Shown piece after piece: positions 23,808 through 31,987 of a stretch of DNA of 64,000 nt. Numbering within the stretch: position 1 is the stretch's first letter; each line of letters opens with the position of its first letter. The position numbers and the translations under genes are program-made. Origin of the DNA: Pseudomonas sp. RIT-PI-S (lineage in GTDB: Bacteria > Pseudomonadota > Gammaproteobacteria > Pseudomonadales > Pseudomonadaceae); contig NZ_JANZKJ010000014.1 of assembly GCF_025642975.1 (NCBI RefSeq), positions 81,840 through 145,839 of the forward strand, written 5' to 3'. The notes beneath the pieces were generated by a model that worked only from the letters and a program-made list of their open reading frames with translations, was not told where the DNA came from and searched no databases.

Positions 23808-25456
23808 GCCGGCTGCGCGCTCGTGGCCGGCACTTGCCAGCGAACGTGGCAAACGCTCACTGGCAGGCCGTGCGCCTGGCAGAACGCGATCCATCGCAGC
23901 TGGTTGTCTTGCAGGCGGTCCCCCGGCCCCTTGACCTCGATCATCTGATAGCCAGCGGTGGCGGGGAAGAACTGGATCAGGTCTGGCATGCCGGCACGGT
24001 TGGCTTTCACGTCCTGCAACAGGCGTTCGAAGCACAGCCGTAGGTGCTCCGCCGGAATGCACGCCAAGGCCAGCCGCAGCAGCGGCTCGTCGACCGCCCC
24101 CCAGTGCACGAACGGGTTGGCGAGGCCGAACTTGCTGGCGAAACGGTCGAGGATAGTGGCCCGGTAGGCATCGCTGTGCAGTTGTGCCAGGCAAGCGGCC
24201 AGTTCGGCCTCGCGCCGTTGGGCGAAATCCGCTTGATGCAAATCCAGCGGGGCCGCCTGGAAAGGGTGGAAGAAGGCGCCCGGCACGGGGGCGAATAACG
24301 CCGGCCAGCAGAGCAAGCCGAACAAGGCGTTGAACAGGGTATTTTCCACGTACATCACCGGGGCCTGCTCGGCGTTCAAGGCTTCGCACACCGCCCGTTC
24401 CACGCTGCGCTGGGGCGGCAGGCAGAGGTCCAGGCGAACCACGGCCTGGCTGGCCCGCCGGACCCGCACCTTGTCTCCCAGCGCGCGGCGCAGCCTCGGT
24501 AACAACCGCTCCAGGCCCTGCGCTTCGGCAGCGTTCTCCGGGGCCTGGCTGGCCTGCTCGGCCAAGGCCATCGCTTCGCCGAAGCGTTCGCTGCGCTCCA
24601 GCATGCGCAAACGGCGCAAGCGGGCGCCCGGCCAGCGGCAATCGGCATAGAGGTTGGCGGCCTGGGGCCAGTCTCCACTGCGCTCGCAGCGCTGCGCCAG
24701 GCGGAACAGTGTCTTCTGCCGGCGGCTAGCCAGCCATGGGTTGTCCGACACCAGGGCAGTGAGCGCCTGCAACAGCACGGCGGTATCCGCGCCCTCCTCC
24801 AAGGCCTGGGCGCACTCGGCCAGGCCGAGCGCTACGTCGAGATCCTGGCGGTGGCGGAACGCCCGGGAATGCGGCGCGAAGTCCACGCTTTCGAACCGCT
24901 GGATGCCCAATTCCACCACCACGAACTGCGACCAGTCCTGGCGCAGGTTGCCGAAAAACAGCAAGCGCAGCCGCTCGCACAAAGGGCGTACCGCCAGCTG
25001 CCACACCGCGTCCTCATGCCCAGGCCACCACTCGCTCAGCGGCGCGATGCGCCCATGCAGGGGCGCCAATGCCTCGAACCATTCGCCTTTACGGGCGGTC
25101 GCCGGCAGCGCGTGCTCGGCGAAGCCTTGGCGCAGTTCAGCCTTGCCGAACAACGTGAACAGGTCGGCCAGGCTCAGGGCGGCGTCGGCCACCAGCCAAC
25201 CCCGGCTCAGCAGCGGCGCAGCAGCCTGGCTGGCATCGCCGATTTCCTCATAAGCGAGCTTGCCGCGGCGAAAGTGCGCGCCCTTGCGCATCACCAACCG
25301 CACCAGCAGGGCCCGCGCGCCTTGGGGCAGGTGCGCGAACCCCTCGATGAACTCCCGCTCGGCCGCATCGAGCACATCGTCGTAGCGCAGGCGCAGCCAA
25401 GCCAGCGCCTGTTCGAAGTTGCTCAGGTAATAAAAGGGGTTGTCGAGGGCGTTCAC
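23804..25456 (-). CDS. FAN1-like structure-specific nuclease (VRR-NUC domain)
   Basis: 550 residues from the GTG at 25456. The N-terminus (NALDNPFYYLSNFEQALAWL) and the C-terminal VRR-NUC site D492, E507, K509 (MPDLIQF, then YQMIEVKGPGDRLQDNQ) match bacterial FAN1, whose P. aeruginosa member cleaves 5' flaps and acts on interstrand crosslinks. A longer frame opens at an ATG at 25516, but a LexA box and -10 element sit inside that stretch, so I prefer the GTG; the ribosome site is weak. The gene is coupled (ATGA) to the Fe-S helicase. A role in crosslink repair is inferred from the family. Confidence 0.88.
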   Translation of the reverse strand: MNALDNPFYYLSNFEQALAWLRLRYDDVLDAAEREFIEGFAHLPQGARALLVRLVMRKGAHFRRGKLAYEEIGDASQAAAPLLSRGWLVADAALSLADLFTLFGKAELRQGFAEHALPATARKGEWFEALAPLHGRIAPLSEWWPGHEDAVWQLAVRPLCERLRLLFFGNLRQDWSQFVVVELGIQRFESVDFAPHSRAFRHRQDLDVALGLAECAQALEEGADTAVLLQALTALVSDNPWLASRRQKTLFRLAQRCERSGDWPQAANLYADCRWPGARLRRLRMLERSERFGEAMALAEQASQAPENAAEAQGLERLLPRLRRALGDKVRVRRASQAVVRLDLCLPPQRSVERAVCEALNAEQAPVMYVENTLFNALFGLLCWPALFAPVPGAFFHPFQAAPLDLHQADFAQRREAELAACLAQLHSDAYRATILDRFASKFGLANPFVHWGAVDEPLLRLALACIPAEHLRLCFERLLQDVKANRAGMPDLIQFFPATAGYQMIEVKGPGDRLQDNQLRWIAFCQAHGLPVSVCHVRWQVPATSAQPA

Positions 25457-25484
25457 GCAGCAGAGGTCCAAGGTCGCCTGGCTG

Positions 25485-25500
25485 CTGGTTATACATACAG
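25485..25500 (-). promoter_or_regulatory. LexA (SOS) box
   Basis: On the minus strand CTG-TATGTATAAC-CAG: a complete CTG-N10-CAG operator with an AT-rich core, close to the Pseudomonas consensus CTGTATATNNNNACAG. It overlaps the -10 hexamer of the promoter before the FAN1-like gene and ends 28 bases before its GTG. Confidence 0.75.
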
Positions 25501-25516
25501 TTTTGGCAAGCTTCAA
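25488..25516 (-). promoter_or_regulatory. Sigma-70 promoter of the FAN1/helicase operon
   Basis: Minus strand: -35 TTGAAG (25511-25516), 17-base spacer, -10 TATAAC (25488-25493). Spacing is ideal and the LexA box covers the -10. The predicted transcript would start near 25481, about 25 bases before the GTG. Confidence 0.65.
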
Positions 25517-25605
25517 CCGCGCACAGCCCAGCGGTCGGTAAAGGCGGTTTGAGCCCTACCCAGTGGGCCTGTTACCCTCGGCGTTTTGCCTTGCCGGATG
25601 CGCTT

Positions 25606-26268
25606 ATGCTCACTGCCCTGCTGTTCGACCTCGATGGAACCCTGACCGACACCGACAAGCTGCACCTGGTGGCCATCCAGCAGCTGCTGTGGGAAGAAGA
25701 CAACCGCCCTTTTACCGAGGCCCAGTTTGAGGCGCTGTGTAGCGGCCGGGCCAACGCCGAGCTGTGCGCGCTGTTGTTTCCCGAGCGCAGCGTGGAGCAC
25801 CACCGGGCCTTCGCCGACCGCAAGGAGGCACGTTTCCGGGCGCTGTCGCAAACGCTGGAACCCATTGCCGGGCTTACCGACCTGCTCGCATATGCCCACA
25901 CGCACGGCATCGGCCGTGTGGTGGTGACCAATGCACCGAGGGCCAATGCCGACCATATGCTCGCCGCCCTGGGCTTGGCCGACGCCTTCGCCAGCGTGGT
26001 GGTGGCCGAGGAGCTGGCACGGGCCAAGCCCGACCCACTGCCCTACCTGACCGGGCTGGAGCGCCTGGGGGCCGAGGCAGGTACCGCGCTTGCCTTCGAG
26101 GATTCGATTCCCGGGCTGACCGCGGCCAAGGCAGCCGGGCTATTCACCGTGGGCCTGGCGACCAGTCAGAGCGCCGCGGCCCTGCTGGCCGCTGGTGCGG
26201 ACCTGGTCATCGATGACTTCACCGACGCGCGGTTGTGGCAGGTGATCGAGGCGCGGCGGCAAGGGTAG
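25606..26268 (+). CDS. HAD-superfamily phosphatase (phosphoglycolate/beta-PGM-like)
   Basis: 220 residues from the ATG at 25606, chosen because the HAD motif I (LLFDLDGTLTDTD) follows at once. The cap domain is helical; motif II is VVTNAPR, motif III AKPDP, and motif IV AFEDSIPG. The fold suits small phosphometabolites such as 2-phosphoglycolate or sugar phosphates; the substrate is not readable. It is divergent from the FAN1 operon, sharing a short promoter region, and its 3' end abuts the second repeat array. Confidence 0.85.
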   Translation: MLTALLFDLDGTLTDTDKLHLVAIQQLLWEEDNRPFTEAQFEALCSGRANAELCALLFPERSVEHHRAFADRKEARFRALSQTLEPIAGLTDLLAYAHTHGIGRVVVTNAPRANADHMLAALGLADAFASVVVAEELARAKPDPLPYLTGLERLGAEAGTALAFEDSIPGLTAAKAAGLFTVGLATSQSAAALLAAGADLVIDDFTDARLWQVIEARRQG

Positions 26269-26321
26269 CCACACCTAATCCGGCCGTTCGCAGGCTTCGC
26301 CAGAAGCCTACACGCCAGGGC

Positions 26322-26460
26322 CATAGGGGGAATGCGGGCGCAAGCCCGCGAACCAGCGGCGCCAGGCCGTAGGGGGAATGCGGGCGCAAGCCCGCGAACC
26401 AGCGGCGCCAGGCCGTAGGGGGAATGCGGGCGCAAGCCCGCGAACCAGCGGCGCCAGGCC
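26322..26460. repeat. Three 46-bp direct repeats (REP-type)
   Basis: A 46-bp unit with core GGGGGAATGCGGGCGCAAGC and trailing CGCGAACCAGCGGCGCCAGG occurs three times head to tail (starts near 26323, 26369 and 26415). Each contains the palindrome GCGGGC..GCCCGC of Pseudomonas REP elements. The unit equals one segment of the longer units that follow. Confidence 0.85.
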
Positions 26461-27095
26461 GTAGCAGCTGGGCTCGCCCGCGATCATACGCAGCTCCGCG
26501 TAACACCCGTCGCCGGCAAGCCGTGCTGCTGCGCGTTGGAGCGTGCGGGCAACCAAAGAACCTCCCACAGAAATCCTGCCCGCCCCTGTGGGAGGCGGGC
26601 ACAAGCCCGCGAACCAGCGGCGCCAAGGCCGTAGCAGCCGGGCTCGCCCGCGATCGGGCAGGTCCGCGTAACACCGTCGCCGGCAAGCCGTGCTGCTGCG
26701 CGTTGGAGCGTGCGGGCAACCAAAGAACCTTCCACAGAAGTCCTGCCTGCCCCTGTGGGAGGCGGGCGCAAGCCCGCGAACCAGCGGCGCCAGGGCCGTA
26801 GCAGCCGGCCTTGTCCGCGATCTTACGCAGCTCCGCATAACACCCGTCGCCGACAAACCGTGCTGCTACGGGTTAGCGCTTGCGGGCAACCAAAGAATCT
26901 CCCGCAGAAGTCCTGCCCGCCCCTGTGGGAGGCGGGCGCAAGCCCGCGAACCAGCGGCGCCAGGGCCGTAGCAGCTGGGCTTGCCCGCGATCATACGCAG
27001 CTCCGCGCAACACCCGTCGCCGGCAAGCCGTGCTGCTGCGCGTTGGAGCGTGCGGGCAATCATGGAACTTCCTCAAGAACGGGCCCAGCCCGCGA
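26461..27095. repeat. Tandem array of about 3.7 units of 167-170 bp
   Basis: GTAGCAGC recurs at 26461, 26631, 26798 and 26968, steps of 170, 167 and 170 bases. Each unit joins a palindromic module (GTAGCAGC through CCGTGCTGCTGCG), a spacer (GCGGGCAACCAAAGAA) and a REP (CTGTGGGAGGCGGGC and GCCCGCGAACC). The last unit is cut short near 27095, just before the eutC stop. The array separates the convergent HAD and eutC genes. Confidence 0.88.
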
Positions 27096-27104
27096 ACGCC
27101 GGTG

Positions 27105-27926
27105 TCAACCGGGCGGCAGTAGAAAATTGCCCGGGCTGGCGCCGGTACCCGCCTCTACCACCGGCACCTGGGCTTCATCCTTGAGGTTCACGCCTGAGAG
27201 CTGGCGCTTGCAGGCTTCGCGCATCAGATAGGCCAGCTTGTGCACAGCGGTGGCGTAGCTCAGGCCTTGCGGGCGTACGTTGGAAATGCAGTTGCGCGCC
27301 GCATCGGTCAGGCCCACCCGCGGCGCCCAGGTGAAATACAGCCCAAGGCTATCGGGCGAGCTCAGGCCAGGACGTTCACCGATCAGGTTGACCACCATGC
27401 GCGCGCCCAAGCGCTGCGCGACTTCATCGGCCACCGCCACCCGGCCCTGCTCCACGACGACCACCGGCGCCAGGCGCCACCCTTCCTCCACGGCCAGCGC
27501 GGCGATACGGGCGAACATTGGCGCGGCATGGCGCTGCACCGCCAGCGAGGACAATCCATCGGCGATTACCACGGCCAGGTCAAACCCCTGCTCACCGGTG
27601 GCGGCGTAAGCGTCCAATCGGGCGGCGCCAGGGGCGTCCAGCTTACGGCCCAGGTCTGGGCGCTGCAGGTAGACCAGCCGATCGCTGGCGGCGCTGTGCA
27701 CGTGCAGCACCTCGGCGCCTTCGGCAGCCAGCACCGTCGCCAGGGCGGGCACGTCGAGCGGCAGGTGCACAGCATCGCGCGCCTGGGCGTGGGCGAATTG
27801 AAAATCCAGCTGGGCCGCGGTCGGCAGGCTGGTGCCAGCGCGGCCCAAGGCGATGCGTGCCGGGGTCAGCCCGCGCAGCGCCTGCCAGGGGTCGGCTTGC
27901 GCGGGGTTACGGGGTTCATCGCTCAT
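27105..27926 (-). CDS. eutC: Ethanolamine ammonia-lyase small subunit
   Basis: 273 residues with the EutC pattern TPARIALGRAGTSLPT, FQFAHAQARDAVH, and the C-terminal NCISNVRPQGL followed by KLAYLM. With EutB it forms the adenosylcobalamin-dependent lyase that converts ethanolamine to acetaldehyde and ammonia. It follows eutB after 8 bases in the eat-eutB-eutC operon. No microcompartment shell genes are nearby, as is usual for Pseudomonas. Confidence 0.95.
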   Translation of the reverse strand: MSDEPRNPAQADPWQALRGLTPARIALGRAGTSLPTAAQLDFQFAHAQARDAVHLPLDVPALATVLAAEGAEVLHVHSAASDRLVYLQRPDLGRKLDAPGAARLDAYAATGEQGFDLAVVIADGLSSLAVQRHAAPMFARIAALAVEEGWRLAPVVVVEQGRVAVADEVAQRLGARMVVNLIGERPGLSSPDSLGLYFTWAPRVGLTDAARNCISNVRPQGLSYATAVHKLAYLMREACKRQLSGVNLKDEAQVPVVEAGTGASPGNFLLPPG

Positions 27927-27934
27927 AGTCGTCC

Positions 27935-29329
27935 TTATCGCAACTGCCCAATGGCCCTGGCGAAAGTGGCCGGAACCTCGGCACCGAGCCGCAGGCTATG
28001 GCCTTGCTGTTGGAGGATCCCGGTGCGCGCCAGCCAGGCCTCGAACTCGGGAGCGGGCCGCAGGCCCAGAACCTGGCGCACGTAGAGCGCGTCGTGGAAG
28101 GACGTGGTCTGGTAGTTGAGCATCACGTCGTCGGAACCGGGAATGCCCATGATGAAGTTCACCCCGGCGGCGCCCAACAGGGTCAGCAGGGTGTCCATGT
28201 CGTCCTGGTCCGCCTCGGCGTGGTTGGTGTAGCAGATGTCGCAGCCCATGGGCACGCCGAGCAGCTTGCCGCAGAAATGATCCTCCAGCCCGGCGCGGAT
28301 GATCTGCTTGCCGTTGTAGAGGTATTCAGGGCCGATGAAACCGACCACCGTGTTGACCAGAAACGGCTTGAACCGCCGCGCCACCGCATAGGCCCGGGCT
28401 TCGCAGGTCTGCTGGTCGACCCCATGATGGGCGTTGGCGGAAAGCGCGCTGCCCTGGCCGGTCTCGAAGTACATCAGGTTCTGGCCAAGGGTGCCGCGCT
28501 TGAGGCTCAGCCCGGCTTCATAGCCCTCGCGAAGGATCTCAAGGCTGACCCCGAAGCTGGCATTGGCCGCCTCGGTGCCGGCGATGGACTGGAACACCAG
28601 GTCTAGCGGCGCGCCGCGCTCGATGGCCGCAATCGACGACGTCACATGGGTGAGCACACAGGCCTGGGTGGGGATGTGATAGCGCTGGATGACCCCGTCG
28701 AGCATCTTCAGCAGTTCGATGATCGCCGGCAGGCTGTCGCTCGCCGGGTTGATCCCAAACATCGCGTCGCCGTTACCGTAGAGCAGGCCGTCGAGCAGGC
28801 TGGCGGCGATACCGGCGGGGTCATCGGTAGGGTGGTTGGGCTGCAGTCGGGTCGACATCCGCCCGGGCAGCCCGAGCGTGCCGCGGAAGGCTGTGACCAC
28901 ACGGACCTTGCGCGCCACCAGGATCAGGTCCTGCACGCGCATCAGCTTGGACACCGCAGCGACCATTTCCGGGGTAAGCCCCGGCGCCAAGGCGGCCAAT
29001 GCGGCCCCGGTAGCGGCCTCGCCCAACAGCCAGTCACGGAAACCGCCCACCGTCAGATGGCGTACAGGGGCGAAGGCCGTGGCGTCATGGCTGTCGATGA
29101 TCAGCCGGGTGACTTCGTCGGCCTCATAAGGGATGACCGCCTCGTCGAGAAAATGCGCCAAGGGCACGTCGGCCAGTGCCATTTGCGCCGCCGCACGCTC
29201 GGCGTCGCTGCTGGCGGCGACCTCAGCCAGGTAGTCACCGGAGCGCGCCGGGCTGGCCTTGGCCAGCAGGCGGCGCAGGCTCTCGAACGTCCAGGTGATG
29301 CCGCCAATGGTCTGGCTGAACGCCGCCAT
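27935..29329 (-). CDS. eutB: Ethanolamine ammonia-lyase large subunit
   Basis: 464 residues, normal for EutB. Landmarks are LMRVQDLILVARKV, RLQPNHPTDDPAGIAAS, GDAMFGINPASD, VLTHVTSSIAAIERG and GCDICYTNHAEADQ, the substrate-binding TIM barrel. It is the catalytic subunit that uses coenzyme B12. It lies 3 bases downstream of the permease and 8 bases upstream of eutC, so the three are one operon. Confidence 0.97.
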   Translation of the reverse strand: MAAFSQTIGGITWTFESLRRLLAKASPARSGDYLAEVAASSDAERAAAQMALADVPLAHFLDEAVIPYEADEVTRLIIDSHDATAFAPVRHLTVGGFRDWLLGEAATGAALAALAPGLTPEMVAAVSKLMRVQDLILVARKVRVVTAFRGTLGLPGRMSTRLQPNHPTDDPAGIAASLLDGLLYGNGDAMFGINPASDSLPAIIELLKMLDGVIQRYHIPTQACVLTHVTSSIAAIERGAPLDLVFQSIAGTEAANASFGVSLEILREGYEAGLSLKRGTLGQNLMYFETGQGSALSANAHHGVDQQTCEARAYAVARRFKPFLVNTVVGFIGPEYLYNGKQIIRAGLEDHFCGKLLGVPMGCDICYTNHAEADQDDMDTLLTLLGAAGVNFIMGIPGSDDVMLNYQTTSFHDALYVRQVLGLRPAPEFEAWLARTGILQQQGHSLRLGAEVPATFARAIGQLR

Positions 29330-29332
29330 AGG

Positions 29333-30694
29333 TCACCCCTCGCTAGTGGCAATGGCCAGGCCGGGGGTACGCCCGCGCACCAGCTTGCAGTAAATGGAAC
29401 CCAGCACCATCAGGGCAAGAAACACCAGCCCCACTTGCAGGTTGAACCAGATCATCGCGATCAGGCACACCACCGCCAGCACCAGCGCGATGCCCGGCAC
29501 GATCGGGTAGCCAGGGGCCATGAAGCTACGCTCCAGCCCTGGCTCGCTGCGGCGCAGCTTGAACAGGCTGAGCATGCTGATGATGTACATCACGATGGCC
29601 CCGAACACCGACATGGTGATCATCGCCGCCGTGAGCGTCATGCCCTGAAGGTTGATCAGGCCGTCGCTGAAAATCGCCGCGATGCCCACCACGCCGCCGG
29701 CGATGATCGCCCGATGCGGCGTTTGGAACCGCGACAGCCGCGCCAGCGCCGGCGGCAGAAAGCCTGCACGGGCCAGGGCGAAGAACTGCCGGGAGTAACC
29801 CAGGATGATCCCGTGGAAGCTCGCCACCAGGCCGAACAGGCCAATCCATACCAGCATGTGCATCCAGTTCGAGTTATCGCCCACTACGGCCTTCATGGCC
29901 TGCGGCAGCGGGTCGTTGATGTTGGACAGCGCGCGCCAGTCGCCCACGCCGCCCGCGAAGATCATCACCCCCAGGGCGAGCACCACCAGGGTGAGGATGC
30001 CCGCGATGTAGGCCGTGGGAATGGTGCGCTTGGGGTCTTTGGCTTCTTCGGCCGCCATGGCTGCTCCTTCGATGGCGAGGAAGAACCAGATCGCGAACGG
30101 GATGGCAGCGAAGATCCCCGAGAGGGTGGCGCTGCTGAAGCTGTTTTCCCCTGCCCAACCGCCAGCCGCGAAGTTGGCGAAGCTGAAGCCTGGCGCGACC
30201 ACGCCCATGAACACCAGCAGTTCCAGCACCGCCAGCACGGTGACCACCAACTCGAAGGTGGCGGCGATGCTCACCCCCAGGATGTTGAGGGTCATGAACA
30301 CCACATAGGCGCCGACCGCGGCCCATTTCGGCTCCAGCCCGGGAAACTGCACGTTAAGGTAAGCACCGATCGCCATGGCGATGGCCGGCGGGGCGAACAC
30401 GAACTCGATCAGCGTCGCCAGCCCGGCGATGGTACCGCCCGTAACACCAAAGGCCCGCAGGCTGTAGGCAAACGGGCCACCTGCGTTAGGAATAGCAGTA
30501 GTCAGCTCGGTAAAGCTGAAAATGAAGCAGGTGTACATCACGGCGACCAGCAACGTGGTCACCAAGAAGCCCAAGGTGCCGGCCGTGCCCCAGCCATAGC
30601 TCCAGCCGAAGTATTCGCCCGAGATTACCAACCCAACGGCGATCCCCCACAAGTGCAAGGTGCCCAGGGTCGGTTTGAGTGTGTTCGCGCTCAT
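29333..30694 (-). CDS. eat: Ethanolamine permease (APC family)
   Basis: 453 residues with about twelve membrane segments. The N-terminus LHLWGIAVGLVISGEYFGWS and the following GTLGFLVTT fit the ethanolamine permease group of amino-acid/polyamine/organocation carriers. GGAAGGTGA precedes the ATG. As first gene of eat-eutB-eutC it brings ethanolamine in for cleavage by EutBC. The promoter region upstream carries a long inverted repeat and is shared with the divergent AraC-type gene. Confidence 0.92.
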   Translation of the reverse strand: MSANTLKPTLGTLHLWGIAVGLVISGEYFGWSYGWGTAGTLGFLVTTLLVAVMYTCFIFSFTELTTAIPNAGGPFAYSLRAFGVTGGTIAGLATLIEFVFAPPAIAMAIGAYLNVQFPGLEPKWAAVGAYVVFMTLNILGVSIAATFELVVTVLAVLELLVFMGVVAPGFSFANFAAGGWAGENSFSSATLSGIFAAIPFAIWFFLAIEGAAMAAEEAKDPKRTIPTAYIAGILTLVVLALGVMIFAGGVGDWRALSNINDPLPQAMKAVVGDNSNWMHMLVWIGLFGLVASFHGIILGYSRQFFALARAGFLPPALARLSRFQTPHRAIIAGGVVGIAAIFSDGLINLQGMTLTAAMITMSVFGAIVMYIISMLSLFKLRRSEPGLERSFMAPGYPIVPGIALVLAVVCLIAMIWFNLQVGLVFLALMVLGSIYCKLVRGRTPGLAIATSEG

Positions 30695-30761
30695 CAGTCA
30701 CCTTCCAGTTCATGGCCGAGAATGGCTTTTCCCGAGCATAGCCAGCGCACACGCGCAAGAC

Positions 30762-30799
30762 TTGACCGCAGAACACTCAAGCCGAGCCCCTGCGGTCAA
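30762..30799. promoter_or_regulatory. 10-bp perfect inverted repeat between eat and the AraC gene
   Basis: TTGACCGCAG (30762-30771) and CTGCGGTCAA (30790-30799), separated by 18 bases, 68 bases upstream of eat and 138 bases upstream of the regulator gene. The position in a divergent promoter region and arm centres 28 bp apart suit a dimeric operator; a transcribed hairpin is the alternative. Confidence 0.5.
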
Positions 30800-30937
30800 A
30801 TCGCCGGCCACGCTCCGGCAAGGCGCGGCCAAGGCCCAGGTTGCACCAGGCTGGCGCGGAAAACGCCCGGGCAGCCGTGGGAAATCGGGAACGGCTCTTG
30901 CTTGTTCAGCCTATCAGCCTTCGCAAGGTAACCGACC

Positions 30938-31987
30938 GTGACGCGCTCGCCTGCCCACCCTGCCCTGCAGTCCGCCGCGCCGCGCCAGCATCAGGGCGTG
31001 CTATCCGCCGCCGCCAGTGGCCTGGACGCCTTTATCACCGACCATGGCGGGGACCTGGACCGGGTATTCGGCCGCGCCGGCATCGACCCCGAGCAACTGG
31101 CCCACCCTACCTTGAGCCTGGCCCTGCCCAATTACTGCGAGGTGCTGGAAGAGGCCGCCCGGCAAACCGGTTGTGAGCATTTTGGCCTGCGCTATGGCGA
31201 ACAGTTCAAACCGCAGGCACTGGGGCTGCTGGGCTATGTGGGGCTGTGCTCGCCGACCCTCGAGGCGGCGCTGGTCAATTTTGCCGAGGCGTTCCCGTTT
31301 CACCAGCACAGCACCCTCATCCAGTTGGTAGACGCCGGCGAGTGCTACCGCTTCGACTACCAGATCCGCCATGCGTCCATCCGCGAGCGCCGCCATGATG
31401 CCGAGCTCACCATGGGCATGGCGATGAACCTGGTGCGCCATGTGCTGGGCGATGGCTGGCACCCCCGGGAGGTGCTGTTCGAGCACAGCCGGCCGGATGA
31501 CGGCGAACAACACCGCCAGGTGTTCGGCGCCCAAGTGCGTTTCGACCAGCCGTGCAACGGATTGCTGATCCCCAAAGCGGACATCGCCGACCACCGCATG
31601 CCGGGCAGCGATCCGGTGCTGCTGATGCTGGTCAAGGATGCCATCCGCCAACTGGGCGCCAGCGCGGGCGACGATGGGCTGTTCGCCCGGGTGGAGGCGG
31701 CTATCGTCGGGCAACTGCCGGCGGGCGAGCCGACCCTGGAAGCGGTGGCGCTGGCGGTCGACCTTGGCCCCGCTACCCTGCAGCGCCGGCTACGCGAGCA
31801 CGGTTGCTGCTTCAGCCAGCTGATCGAGCAGGTTCGCCAGCGCCTGGCGCAGCGCTACCTGCGCGAAGGTGTGACCTCGGTCACCCAGCTGGCCGGCTTG
31901 CTCGGCTATTCGGAAACCAGCGCCTTCTCCCGGGCGTTCCGCCGCTGGCATGGGGTAAGCCCACGGCAATGGCGGTCGCTGGGCTGA
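30938..31987 (+). CDS. AraC-family regulator, probably of ethanolamine genes
   Basis: 349 residues from a GTG with AAGGT upstream. The N-terminal two thirds is the Arabinose_bd-type ligand domain used by the OruR/ArgR-like AraC group (LDAFITDHGGDLDRVFGRAG, GLLGYVGLCSPTLEAAL). The C-terminus has two HTH motifs (ATLQRRLREHGCCFSQL and VTQLAGLLGYSETSAFSRAF). It is transcribed away from eat-eutB-eutC and most likely activates it; in some pseudomonads a sigma-54-dependent regulator does this job instead. Its stop touches the convergent GFA gene. Confidence 0.85.
   Translation: MTRSPAHPALQSAAPRQHQGVLSAAASGLDAFITDHGGDLDRVFGRAGIDPEQLAHPTLSLALPNYCEVLEEAARQTGCEHFGLRYGEQFKPQALGLLGYVGLCSPTLEAALVNFAEAFPFHQHSTLIQLVDAGECYRFDYQIRHASIRERRHDAELTMGMAMNLVRHVLGDGWHPREVLFEHSRPDDGEQHRQVFGAQVRFDQPCNGLLIPKADIADHRMPGSDPVLLMLVKDAIRQLGASAGDDGLFARVEAAIVGQLPAGEPTLEAVALAVDLGPATLQRRLREHGCCFSQLIEQVRQRLAQRYLREGVTSVTQLAGLLGYSETSAFSRAFRRWHGVSPRQWRSLG

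Noticed and set aside
23808..24641. N-terminal extension of the Fe-S helicase frame across the FAN1 gene
   Set aside because: The extension is antisense-like in composition (Gly/Arg/Pro-rich) and lies inside FAN1 coding sequence; the ATG at 23807 with ATGA overlap is the natural start.
26219..27231. Several reading frames on both strands in the repeat array
   Set aside because: They repeat with the array period, lack ribosome sites and carry no domain; they reflect stop-poor palindromic DNA.
28646..30931. A 761-codon plus-strand frame opposite eutB and eat
   Set aside because: Antisense of recognised genes with low-complexity His/Arg/Gln composition.
30695..30937. Cobalamin riboswitch upstream of the B12-dependent ethanolamine operon
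   Set aside because: No B12-box-like conserved segment was recognised; only the inverted repeat stands out.
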